A DNA stretch of 64,000 nucleotides, from assembly GCA_964397565.1 (NCBI GenBank), contig CAYNJC010000022.1, forward strand, positions 7,968-71,967. Direction: 5' to 3'. The notes below the pieces were generated by a model, which saw only the letters and a list, made by a program, of their open reading frames with translations, made no database searches and was not told where the DNA came from. Origin of the DNA: JAPLST01 sp964397565. Lineage in GTDB: Bacteria; Auribacterota; UBA3054; JAPLST01. Below are positions 16,516 to 26,000 of this stretch, piece by piece; the stretch's first letter is position 1; each line of letters begins with the position of its first letter. The position numbers and the translations under genes were made by a program.

Positions 16516-19150
16516 TGTTTTTTCCTGACGTTGCCGCGAATGTCGCGCACGGTTGGGCCGTCACATCGCGCCACGCGGTGATCGGCACGGCGGCCTGGCC
16601 AAACAGTTGGTTCCAGACCAGTTCATCCAACACATTCCATGGCTCGCTCATCCGCCGCGCCTGCTCGAATTCCGCGCGCGCAATCGCGGCGGTCAAGCCG
16701 ACACCTTCACCCAAGTCGCGTAAGGCGGCCTGCGTCACCATTTGCACGCGCCGCACGCCGGGCACCCCCGCTGTGGCATCAAGGTGCAGGCGCAGGTACA
16801 GCCAACCGGTCTCATACCCGCTGTAGCTCGTCGTCGCCACGCGTTGCACGATGGGCAGGCCATCCAGATCACGCCAGGTCAACTGCAGCGTGTCGAGCGC
16901 ATTGAGCAACGCGCCACAGACAACCTCTGCCAGGCGCGCGGGCGCATTGCTGGCCGTGCGCGCCGGCGCAAGACTGCCCGAGACCACAAGCGTGTCCGGG
17001 CGCTGTGTCGCAAACACGCGCGTCACCGCCGCCGTGCCCACCGGTTCAGGCGTCACCGCCACGGTAATGTACGGCGGCGTGCTGTGCACGCGATAGCGCT
17101 CATGCTGCGCGGCAAAATACCGGCTTTTTTTCTTGTCGGCAAACGCGCGCAAGTGCAGCCGCAGCTGCTGCTCGACGGCCTGATCGTCAAACGCGCCGGA
17201 GATGATTATCACCGTCCCGCGCGGCGTCACAAAATCATTGTGAATGTCACTGACATCGCCCCAGGTCAGCGCGTTCAGCGAGGCCACGCTGCCCAACGGA
17301 TTCAACCGATACGGCGACTGCGCGAAGAGCGCGTCGCGCGCGACAATGTCCGCCAAGGCGCGCGCCGCCGTGTGCTGTTGCTGGAGTTCCTGCAACACAC
17401 GCGTCGTCAGGTCATTCACGGTCGGCTTATCCAGCAGCGGCATACGCCATGCATCGCATAGCAAGGCGAGCGCGTCGGTCAGATACTCCGGCAGCACGGT
17501 GGCCCGCAGCGCAAACGTTTGCGGGCCGACTTCCACCGCGAGCGTCAGGCCGGCCTGCGCGCATTGGGCGGCAAACTTCTGCCGGTCGCGCGTGCGGGTG
17601 GCTTGGCACATCGCGCGCCCCAGCACGGTGAAGACGCCGTTGTTGACCGGCGTCTCGCACCACAGCCCGCCGACACAGGCAAATTGCACACGCACTACCG
17701 GCTCGGCCGTTGTCCGCCGCAAGAGCAGCGTGCAGCCATTCTCAAGCGTCACGCGCCGCACCGGATAGAGCGTCGTCTGAACCAGTTGCCGTTCCGCCAC
17801 CGCCACATTGTCGCGCGCCGCCAAGGCGGCCGGCTTGACGCCTTCTTCCGGCACCAGCACGACGGTCGTCCGCCGCGCGGCACAGATGTACGCCGCACAG
17901 ACTTGCAGCACCTGCGCGCGCGTCACGCGCCCCAGCGCGTCGGCATACGCCAGCGCATACGCCGGATTGCCCGCGCGCAAGGCCGCATCGCCGACCCAGC
18001 GTGCCGCTATCGCCGGCTGCGTCAGGCGCGCCAAGCGGCGCGTCTGTAACTGCCGCGCCAGCGCGCTCACTTCTTCATCCGTGCTGATTGTCTGCGCGGC
18101 GTTTTCGAGCTCGCGCGCCAGCTGCTGTGCAACGCGCGCCGCATTGTTCTGGTCGGCTTCGCCCAGCACCACCAGCGCACTTTGCGCGCGCGGTATCGTC
18201 AGCCCGCGCAACGTCATCGGGCGCAGCTCGTGCTGAGCCGCGCCGGCCGACGCCCAAGCCCGCCGCGCCAGCATGGGCAGGCGCTGTTCGAGCAGTACTG
18301 TCGCCACCTCCAGCGCCGCTTCATCACGCGCGCCACGCAGCGTCGTCACATAGCCAACCAACACTTGGTGGCACGGCACCGGCGCCGCGGCATCCACCCA
18401 GCGCGGCGCCGTGCAGGGCGTCAGCGCGTACGCATCCCGCGTGCTGACAGGCGTGCGCGGCACAGTCACAAACGCATCCGCCAAGGCGGCCTGCACATGC
18501 GCGACCGTCAAATCACCGGCCACCACCAACAGCATATTGCCGGCGCCCACATTGGCCTGCAGATAGCGCTCGACATCCGCTTTCTCGATCGTTAAGAATG
18601 CGGCCTGATCACCCTGGGTCGGATAGCGCGCCGGATGCCACGCGTACGCCGCGCCGCGCAGGGATTGCACGGCCATCGCCGCTGCATTCCGATCCCGTTC
18701 CGCCAATTGGCGGTTGATGCGCTCGCGCACCCGCCGCCAGAGCGCATCGTCAACTGAACGCACGCTCACCAGCCGCGCCAGCGCGCGCAACGTCTCTGTC
18801 AAATGATCTGCCGTCGTCGTCACCCAGAAACACAAGGCGTCATCATCGGTGCGCGACGCAATCCGGATCGGCATATTCGTCGGCGCCGCGTCCAGTATGC
18901 TCGCGCGATAACGCTCCATCAGCAGCGCACGCGCCGCGTTGGCTATCCCCGCACCGTGCCGCCCGGTTTCCGCATACGGGCCGCCCAACAGATATAAGCG
19001 CACCGCCACCGTCGGCGCTTGCGGCATCTCGACCACCTGTACGACCGGCCCGCCCTCGCCCGCCGTCGTCCGCACGCAGATCGGCAATTCCGCACGCGCA
19101 CCCGCCGCCAGCAGCAGCACCGCCATGCACACTAACACGCCGCCGCGCAT
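16487..19150 (-). CDS. M16-family (insulinase-like) protein lacking the zinc motif in both halves
   Basis: This protein of about 887 residues has a signal peptide or signal anchor (MRGGVLVCMAVLLLAAGARA) and two consecutive M16-like halves. M16 peptidases need HxxEH in the first domain. Here the aligned position after GAGIA reads NAARA (about residues 71-75), and in the second half after NNGVF it reads TVLGR, so none of the zinc ligands remain. The fold-specific context (LENGCTLLLRR, GTVIIISGAFD, VVAGDLT) is kept. It is therefore probably a non-catalytic periplasmic M16 protein, which in known systems partners an active subunit; none is visible here. A start at 19243 is possible, but 19150 places the signal peptide at the N-terminus. 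It overlaps thiL by 29 bases. Confidence 0.8.
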   Translation of the reverse strand: MRGGVLVCMAVLLLAAGARAELPICVRTTAGEGGPVVQVVEMPQAPTVAVRLYLLGGPYAETGRHGAGIANAARALLMERYRASILDAAPTNMPIRIASRTDDDALCFWVTTTADHLTETLRALARLVSVRSVDDALWRRVRERINRQLAERDRNAAAMAVQSLRGAAYAWHPARYPTQGDQAAFLTIEKADVERYLQANVGAGNMLLVVAGDLTVAHVQAALADAFVTVPRTPVSTRDAYALTPCTAPRWVDAAAPVPCHQVLVGYVTTLRGARDEAALEVATVLLEQRLPMLARRAWASAGAAQHELRPMTLRGLTIPRAQSALVVLGEADQNNAARVAQQLARELENAAQTISTDEEVSALARQLQTRRLARLTQPAIAARWVGDAALRAGNPAYALAYADALGRVTRAQVLQVCAAYICAARRTTVVLVPEEGVKPAALAARDNVAVAERQLVQTTLYPVRRVTLENGCTLLLRRTTAEPVVRVQFACVGGLWCETPVNNGVFTVLGRAMCQATRTRDRQKFAAQCAQAGLTLAVEVGPQTFALRATVLPEYLTDALALLCDAWRMPLLDKPTVNDLTTRVLQELQQQHTAARALADIVARDALFAQSPYRLNPLGSVASLNALTWGDVSDIHNDFVTPRGTVIIISGAFDDQAVEQQLRLHLRAFADKKKSRYFAAQHERYRVHSTPPYITVAVTPEPVGTAAVTRVFATQRPDTLVVSGSLAPARTASNAPARLAEVVCGALLNALDTLQLTWRDLDGLPIVQRVATTSYSGYETGWLYLRLHLDATAGVPGVRRVQMVTQAALRDLGEGVGLTAAIARAEFEQARRMSEPWNVLDELVWNQLFGQAAVPITAWRDVTAQPCATFAATSGKNSVTAVITPE

Positions 19151-19249
19151 CTGCCGCAGCAATCGCAAGTATAAAGATGGCCACGATGTCACGAAGACAC
19201 TAAGAAGAGGCAGACCTGTGCAATATTTCCGTGCTGCGCCCATCGTTGC

Positions 19250-19660
19250 TTACCGCATCCGCGCCGTGATTGCCTGCGTCAGTGCGGCGGCATCTTCCTT
19301 GCCCAACGAGCCCTGCGGCCATGGCCAGTGAATGCCATCATCGGCATAGCGCGGCACCACATGCAGATGCGCATGCGGCACGACCTGGCCCGCGCACGCG
19401 CCGCAATTCAACAGAAAATTCATGCCCGCGCACTGCAACGCGGCCTGCGCCGCGCGCCCGAGTTGCACGGCCATGCTCATCATCTCGCCGCTCAACGCCG
19501 GTTCCGCCAGATACGCCAGTTCCACATGCTGTTTCGGCACCACCAGCAAATGGCCGCGGGTGATCGGCATGATGTCCAGAAAGGCCAGCACGCGCGCGGT
19601 CTCGGCCAGTTTGTAGCACGGAATCTCGCCCGCCACAATTCTGCAGAATAGGCAACTCAT
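19250..19660 (-). CDS. HIT family nucleotide hydrolase/transferase
   Basis: A 136-residue protein with the canonical histidine triad HAHLH (PHAHLHVVPR) near residue 96 and the N-terminal zinc-type CLFCRI start seen in many bacterial HIT proteins. HIT proteins hydrolyse nucleotide phosphoramidates or dinucleoside polyphosphates in the cytoplasm. A purine-rich AAGGGAG sits about nine bases before the ATG and is one of the clearer Shine-Dalgarno sites in the window. It lies close upstream of the M16-family gene on the same strand and is probably the first gene of that transcript. Confidence 0.9.
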   Translation of the reverse strand: MSCLFCRIVAGEIPCYKLAETARVLAFLDIMPITRGHLLVVPKQHVELAYLAEPALSGEMMSMAVQLGRAAQAALQCAGMNFLLNCGACAGQVVPHAHLHVVPRYADDGIHWPWPQGSLGKEDAAALTQAITARMR

Positions 19661-19700
19661 GGTCTGTGCTCCCTTGCGTCAGTGGTGTCCACGATGTCCA

Positions 19701-21356
19701 TTATGTCCTTCCCACAAACAACAAATGATCGGCATAACATTGTTGAAACGCCGCGTCGGCCGCAAGTTCGACATGCGTCGCCACGCGCGCAATCCGCTCG
19801 GCGCGCCGGCGGTCGTTGCTTGAGACCAGGGCACGCCGCGCGCCGGTCGAGGCTGCATTGCCAATAAACGCAATCTGCGCCAGGGGCAAGGGCGGCAGCA
19901 AACCGATCCGCTGCGCCGTCGCCGGCCGCAGGTAATTGCCGAACGCGCCCGCCAGATACACGTGCGTGACGTCGGCCCAGGTTAGGCCGCGCGTGCGCAG
20001 CAATAGTTCGCAGGCCGCCGCGATCGCCGCTTTGGCCAGTTGCAGTTCGCGAATATCGCGTTGCGTCAGATACAAGGGCCGTGCCTCTGCCGTGTGCTCA
20101 TATGCATCTGTCTGCGGGTCAAACAAGACAAACGCCGGCGCTGCGTTCTGCTCGACGATCCGCGCCCGCACCCACGCCGGCGCCGCGCCCGGCACTTCTT
20201 CGGGCGCAACCAAGCGGCCCGTCTCGTCCACCACACCGGTGTCCAGCAACGCGGCCACCGCATCAATCAAGCCCGTGCCGCACACCCCCATCGGCGCCGT
20301 TTCCCCGATCACGTCCAGCTCAACCGCGGCGGGGGTAAACGTCACATGCTCGATGGCGCCCGGCGCGCCCGGCATGCCACACGAAATGCGCGCGCCCTCG
20401 AACGCCGGCCCGGCCGGCGCCGACGCCGTCACCCAGCCCGCGCGACTGCCCAGCGCAACTTCACCGTTCGTGCCAATATCTATGATCATGTGGCAGTCGT
20501 CGCGTTCGTCCATGTCGGTCGCCAGTATGCAGCTGACCGTGTCCCCGCCCACAAAGCCACCGATGACTGGAAACGTATACGCCATGACGTGCGCCGGACA
20601 TGCCAGGCCCAGCGACGCCGCGCTCATCCGGCGCGCCTCATTGATCGCCGGCGTGAACGGCAGCACCGCCAACGTGTCCATCGGCGCGCGCTGCACGCTG
20701 TGCAGCATGACCGTATTGCCCGTCAGGACAAGCTCGCGCAATTGCGCAACGGGCACGTGCGCCTCCGCGCAAGCCCGCGCCATAATGTCATCCAGCGTGG
20801 CGACCAGCGCCGCGTGCAGCTCGCCTAAGCCGCCGTCCTGCTGCGCGTGATGGATCCGACTGATTACATCCGCGCCAAAGCGTCGCTGCCGATTCAACCC
20901 CGCCGCCACCGCCAGCACCTGGCCGTTTTCCACATCAAGCAACGAGCCGACCACCGTCGTCGTGCCAATGTCAATCGCCATGCCATACTGCCGCGCACCG
21001 GCCGCCGCTGGCCGCACTGTCGGCCCTTGCTCACCGCCTTTGCCTTGCACCTGCATGTGTTCCAAACGACTGCGCGCCGGAATCTCAATCGTCGCATCGC
21101 AGCCCACCCGCCATTGGCACGCCAAGCGCAGTCCGCGCGCCAACTCATCCTCGTGCAGATGCCGCCGATCCGCGTCACTGACCGGCGGATGTCCGCCGCC
21201 CGCGCAGGTCACGAGTACCACGCATTTCCCGCAGGTGCCCATGCCGTCGCAGTAGGCCGTCAACGCAATGCCGTGCTGATCCAATACCTCATGCAAGCGC
21301 GCCCGCGCCGGCGCCTGAATCGTGAGTTGCTCAGGTACGATTGTCAGTGTATGCAC
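19701..21356 (-). CDS. ASKHA-fold ferredoxin protein, RACo-like corrinoid activator family
   Basis: The 551-residue protein starts with a plant-type 2Fe-2S ferredoxin domain (CDGMGTCGKC near residue 35, with a further Cys in LACQW). The rest is an actin-like ATPase fold with DIGTTTVVGSLLD, DIGTNGEVALG and a GTGLIDAVAALLD segment. This is the COG3894/DUF4445 family, whose studied members (RACo, RamA) use ATP to drive one-electron reduction of inactive Co(II) corrinoid proteins. The start is GTG at 21356. A corrinoid methyltransferase-like UroD homologue lies at 53412, so a methyl-transfer role is plausible. No corrinoid protein gene is in the window. Confidence 0.8.
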   Translation of the reverse strand: MHTLTIVPEQLTIQAPARARLHEVLDQHGIALTAYCDGMGTCGKCVVLVTCAGGGHPPVSDADRRHLHEDELARGLRLACQWRVGCDATIEIPARSRLEHMQVQGKGGEQGPTVRPAAAGARQYGMAIDIGTTTVVGSLLDVENGQVLAVAAGLNRQRRFGADVISRIHHAQQDGGLGELHAALVATLDDIMARACAEAHVPVAQLRELVLTGNTVMLHSVQRAPMDTLAVLPFTPAINEARRMSAASLGLACPAHVMAYTFPVIGGFVGGDTVSCILATDMDERDDCHMIIDIGTNGEVALGSRAGWVTASAPAGPAFEGARISCGMPGAPGAIEHVTFTPAAVELDVIGETAPMGVCGTGLIDAVAALLDTGVVDETGRLVAPEEVPGAAPAWVRARIVEQNAAPAFVLFDPQTDAYEHTAEARPLYLTQRDIRELQLAKAAIAAACELLLRTRGLTWADVTHVYLAGAFGNYLRPATAQRIGLLPPLPLAQIAFIGNAASTGARRALVSSNDRRRAERIARVATHVELAADAAFQQCYADHLLFVGRT

Positions 21357-21415
21357 AGTGCCCCAATCTCAAATCTCAAACTTGAAACTTTGAACCTTAA
21401 ACTTTAGACCTTCTT

Positions 21416-22261
21416 TCACGTCCCCATCCCCTGCGCCAAGGCGCGACTGCGCGCGATGGCTGCCTCAATCGCCGCGACCAGCGCAGCATGCACGCCGCAT
21501 GCCTGCAGCACGTTGACCGCCGCCTCGGTCGTCCCGCCCGGCGACGTCACGCGCTGGCGCAACGCCTGTGGCAGTTCGTGCGTGTGGGCAATCAACTCGC
21601 CCGCGCCGCGCACGGTCTCCACCACCAAATGCGTCGCCAGCTCGTCCGACAAGCCATGCCGCATGGCCGCGTCGCGCATCGCTTCCATCAAAAAAAATAC
21701 ATACGCCGGGCCCGACCCGCTCACTGCCGTGACCGCATCCATCAGCGCTTCCGGCACTTCGATCACGCTGCCGACCCCGCGAAATAGTTCGTGGGCGATG
21801 GACATGTGCTGCGCGCGTGCGTGCGTCCCGGCCGCCAGCGCCGTCATGCCGCGCTGCACCAGCGCCGGCGTGTTCGGCATCGCCCGCACCACCGGTACCG
21901 CCGCGTCAAACGCGCGCTCCAACGGCGGCAACGCCATGCCCGCCGCAATCGAAATGACCAGTTGATCCGCCGTCACAACCGTCCCCAATTCACACAATAC
22001 CTGCGGCAAAATCTGCGGCTTGACGCACAGCAGCAACACGTCCGCATGCTCCGCCGCGCGCGCATTCAGCGCTTCCGTGCGGATCCCATATTCCGCGCGC
22101 AACCACGACAAGCGCTCGAGATTGACATCCGTCGCCAGAATGTTCTCCGGCGCCGTGACCCCCGCCGCGGTGATGCCTTTCATCAGCGCCTCGGCCATGG
22201 TGCCCGCGCCAATGAAGCCCAGCTTGTGTCCCGTCTGCTTTGCTCCTGTGCTCATCCGCAT
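21416..22261 (-). CDS. proC: Pyrroline-5-carboxylate reductase ProC
   Basis: A 281-residue protein with the N-terminal NAD(P)-binding loop GFIGAGTMAEALMKG, the signature GSGPAYVFFLMEAM around residue 180, and SPGGTTEAAV in the C-terminal dimerisation domain. It catalyses the last step of proline synthesis, reducing pyrroline-5-carboxylate to proline. The first in-frame ATG is at 22261, with another at 22255. It begins two bases after the stop of the upstream exported protein, so the two are probably cotranscribed. Confidence 0.93.
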   Translation of the reverse strand: MRMSTGAKQTGHKLGFIGAGTMAEALMKGITAAGVTAPENILATDVNLERLSWLRAEYGIRTEALNARAAEHADVLLLCVKPQILPQVLCELGTVVTADQLVISIAAGMALPPLERAFDAAVPVVRAMPNTPALVQRGMTALAAGTHARAQHMSIAHELFRGVGSVIEVPEALMDAVTAVSGSGPAYVFFLMEAMRDAAMRHGLSDELATHLVVETVRGAGELIAHTHELPQALRQRVTSPGGTTEAAVNVLQACGVHAALVAAIEAAIARSRALAQGMGT

Positions 22262-22263
22262 TC

Positions 22264-22782
22264 CTACAGCAAATATTTTACATCAACTTTATCACCTACC
22301 CACTCTGCCCGAATAATTTCCTTGTCGCCACAGCGCATCGTCACCACCGGCGCCACCGGCTCCGGCATGCATTTCAGCAAGTCCTTCACAATCGCCGTCA
22401 GGAATTCGCGCGTGTTCTCCTGCGCCAAATAAAAATTGCGCTTGGCTTTGAACGACACGATCAGCAACACGCCTTTCTTACCGCCGCCAATGCCGACAAT
22501 ATAGCCCGGAATCTTCTTGCCGAGTGTGTCGGCCATCCGCGTAACATAATGTTCCATGCCCTTGTAGCCCGCGCTCGACTGCCAGCCCTCCTTGTCCACA
22601 AACGTTTCAATCGGCGCGAGCTCGCGGTCGCGCCGCCCGGGAATTTGCGCAGCCGTGTTCGTCTCGACCGCCAGCGCGCCCACTGTCAGCGTCAGCCAGA
22701 CGCACACCAAGCACCGCGCGCCACGCCACCCGCGCCGGCCGGCGCACCGCACCACTGTCTGTCCAAAGGCTCTCGTTATCAT
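22264..22782 (-). CDS. Small exported protein of unknown function
   Basis: This 172-residue protein has an Arg-rich N-terminus followed by a hydrophobic helix (CLVCVWLTLTVGALAVE), which looks like a signal peptide or signal anchor. The mature part contains KGMEHYVTRMADTLGKK and GIGGGKKGVLLIVSFKAKR, and I do not recognise the family. The proC gene follows with a two-base gap. A TACAAT -10 box in an extended-10 context (TGC before it) ends seven bases before the ATG, suggesting transcription starts at or next to the initiation codon. Confidence 0.6.
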   Translation of the reverse strand: MITRAFGQTVVRCAGRRGWRGARCLVCVWLTLTVGALAVETNTAAQIPGRRDRELAPIETFVDKEGWQSSAGYKGMEHYVTRMADTLGKKIPGYIVGIGGGKKGVLLIVSFKAKRNFYLAQENTREFLTAIVKDLLKCMPEPVAPVVTMRCGDKEIIRAEWVGDKVDVKYLL

Positions 22783-22789
22783 ATCTAGT

Positions 22790-22795
22790 ATTGTA
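22790..22795 (-). promoter_or_regulatory. Extended -10 box positioned for a leaderless mRNA
   Basis: On the minus strand TGCTACAAT is followed by seven bases and then the ATG at 22782. No good -35 box is present at 15-18 bases. A start point seven bases after the -10 would fall on the start codon. Confidence 0.45.
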
Positions 22796-22865
22796 GCAAA
22801 TTACGCGACCGCGCGCCCACCGCTTTTGTGAATGCGCTCACCACACTGGTGGTCAGGGTTCAGGG

Positions 22866-22999
22866 CTGCTTGGAGTCCCGCCATCGGCGCGGATCCCGCC
22901 ACAGGCGGGATTCTGGTCTTTACTTCGTACTTCTTCAATCGTTGATCGTCACTCTTCAATCGCAGTGATTGATCCCGCCGGCGGCGTGACTCCAAGCAG
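22866..22999. repeat. MITE-like element with 17-bp inverted ends
   Basis: The left end (22866-22882, CTGCTTGGAGTCCCGCC) and the right end (22983-22999, GGCGTGACTCCAAGCAG) are inverted repeats with one mismatch. Each end belongs to a dispersed family (GCC, spacer, GGCGGGACTCCAAGCAG) also found at 32586, 42155 and 60006. It occupies most of the 296-base spacer between the exported protein and the 1248-aa gene. Confidence 0.65.
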
Positions 23000-23078
23000 A
23001 GTTCAGCGCATCTATTTCGGCCTTCGATATTCCTAGTTCGCTATTCGATTTTCATCAACTCTTCTGCCAATCTTCCAT

Positions 23079-26000
23079 TCATCCAGATTCCCAACGCACC
23101 TTTTTCGCCGCATTCGCCGCGCAGACCCAGCGGCGGGCGCATTGTTCAAGGGCCTCGGGTTCAAGCACGGCCAGGTCACCCGCCGGCGGCTCGAAATACG
23201 CCGCTTGCACGGCGGCAATGTCGGCGTTCAACGCGCCACGATCATCGGGCTCAAGCCGGGTGCCGGCCGCGCATGCAATCTGCTGCAAGAGCCGCAGCAC
23301 GCTGAATGGCGTCAGGTGTGCCGGCATCTGCAGTGCGCCGGTCACGGGTGCGACCGCACGGCGCCTGGCGCGCGCGCGCCACACCACCAGCGCCACCACG
23401 CCCGCCGCGAATACCAGCACCGGCATGGCCAGCCACAGCAGCCACCATGCCCGCCGCAAATGAACGCCGGCAAGGGCAACGGCTTCGGCCACCGGCACGA
23501 TGTCGGCATCCACGTAGCGTTGGTAGACGATGCGCGCGCCCGGCCAGTCACAGGCGGGAAAGCGAAACACGGCCGGCGGCCGGCGCGCGCCGGGTTCGGG
23601 TTTCAGGCGCAGCATCCAGGTGCGGTCACAGACAACCATGGTGGTCTCGTTGCTGGCCGTGTCGAGTTCTTTAACGCGGGTGCCGCTATCGCTAATGCTC
23701 TCGACGACGAAACCGGGCACCCGCGGCGTGATGAGCTGTGGCAACGCGGGTATAAGCCCCAAGCCACTGGCGTTGATTTCCAGCACGAGGGCGCCTTCGC
23801 GCGCCGCGCGTTCGTCCAGCAGGCAGGTGATCATCAGATTCGTCACCGGCCGCGGCGGTGGTACTTGCGGGCGGGCGTCAATCGGCAGGATGGGTGTCTC
23901 GATGGGCAGTAACACTTTGCTGTCCATATCCAGGAAATCAAGATCCATTTGAATGGCCGGCAATTGATCGGCGGCGGCGTCCTTGGCGGTCAGCACCATG
24001 TATGCCAGCGGCGTTTCACGCCAGTCGGGGCGGGCACACCCGCGTGATTTGACATTGGCATCGCTGAAGGTAATCGAGCCAATCACAAAACTGCGGTCCA
24101 GCGCCTCGCGGATGTGCTTTTCGAGATTGTCGCGATAGTCAACCGGCTCTTCGCCATAGTAATAATAGTTGCCGCCGCCCGAACGCATATTCCTGAGATA
24201 CTTGCCGAAGCCACCCGCTTCACGCTCCAGCGCGCCCGTGTGCTGCAGCACTAGCAGGGCGCCAAATTCCTGGGTGTGGCCGACGCAGGCGGGTCCATCC
24301 AGCCGCACCAGCAGGGCCAGGTCGTTGAGCAGGCCGTCATAATAGGCAACCATGGCGCGGATCGTGTCCGCGCCGGGGTCGTCGCCGATGATGCGCAAGG
24401 CAGCCCGCAGATAGCGCGCCTTAAACTCGGGCTTCAGGCTGGCAATGGCGCCCGTGAGTGCGCGGGCAAACGCGGCGCGGTGCGCCGCGACGGCGGGCGC
24501 CGGCAGCGCTTCAAGCGCGGCGCGCACGTCATCGAGCTGTTGTGTGCTGGGCTCGCGCTGGCGCGTGAGATAGGCCGCATCACTCGCGCCGAGCGCCGCG
24601 GTAAACCATTGCAGATACGGCGTGGCGAGCCAGGCGGACTGCGGCACGCGCGGCACCTGTGCGGCATACAACGCGGCGGCGCGCGCAAACGCGTCGAAGG
24701 CGGCGCGGCGCATGGCATTGTACACGTTGACTTCCACGTCGCGGCCATAGTCATATTCGGCCCAGTCAAACATCGTTGCGCCATAGTGCATCGAGAGTTG
24801 CCATGCATCAGGATGCAGGTGCAGGCCCGTCGCAAGAAGATTGGTCAGCACACCATAGCCGCGCAGCACCTCGGCCTGAATGTCCTTGTCCGTCCGCTTG
24901 GTGCCGCTTTGCTGCTGCATCTGCGGTTCGCGCCACTGGGCCGCCAGGCGGCGGCGCATCTGTTGAGCAAACTCGGCCAACGCGTCTGCGGTCATGGTGG
25001 CGAGTGGGCCAAACCCATTGGTGATGTCGCGCACATGAAACACTTCCGCATCACTGTGCGCGTCACAAAACGCCTGGATGAGCGCCGCCGTGCTTACGCC
25101 GGCGCGGCACAAGGCCGGATACATGCGCGCAAATTCGGCGAGATTCCGCGCTTGCATTGCACGCGTCAAGGGAATGCCGGGCGGGCGCTGCGGACCATAC
25201 GGCCCATAATAGTAATTTTCCTCATTCTGCGCGTCGGGCGAGGGCTTGCGATTCTTCTGCCAATCGAGCAAAAGCTCCGTGGCCAGCGTGCGCGTGCGCG
25301 CCGTTGATTGCCACGGCAGCGCCGCGATGCGCGCAAGCGCGCCGGTGTAGGCCGCGTCCTTGATGCACAAGCGGATGCGCGCGTCGTCCAGCCGTGCCGC
25401 CAGCGCCGGGTCGCACGCCATTTCCGCAGCGTGGTCGGGCATGGTTGCCAGGGCTTCCGCGGGCGTGAGTGGCGTTTGCCCATACGACTGCTGCGGTTCT
25501 TCCCGGCGATAGTTGTAATAGTACGGAGAATAACTGCGCGCGCGCAGTTGCGGACGGCGATACATGGCGATGGTCTGCTCCGCTTCACGCAGCCAGTCAA
25601 GCGCAAGAAAGGCCAGCGCATGCTGGCGCGCCGGCTCATGCCGCCAGGGCGCGGCCGCCATGGCATCCAGCACGCGCGCGTTCAGCGCAAGCAACGCGCA
25701 GCGCGAAGTGGTGTCGTAGCCCACACTGACTTTTTGGGCCGCGCGCGCGAGTGCATTGAGGAACAACGAGCCGCGCGCCACATTGGTCGCGAGTTCGTCC
25801 ATCCAGCACGCGAACGAGACCATGCCGGTAAAGGCGGCCGGTGGCGGCAAGACCGCGGACAGGCAGGCAACGCGGTCATTCACCGCCGCGCCATCGTTGG
25901 TCAACGCCCAATAAGCCTGGCGCCATGCCGCCTGAAACGCGGTCGGATCCTGCGTGCGGACTGCCTGCGCAACCAGCGTCTGAATATGCACCGCCACGCC

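Noticed and set aside
24276..25307. 343-aa plus-strand frame opposite the 1248-aa gene
   Set aside because: Low-complexity Arg/Gly/Ala composition, no start signal, and the opposite strand has a signal peptide and membrane helix in the right places.
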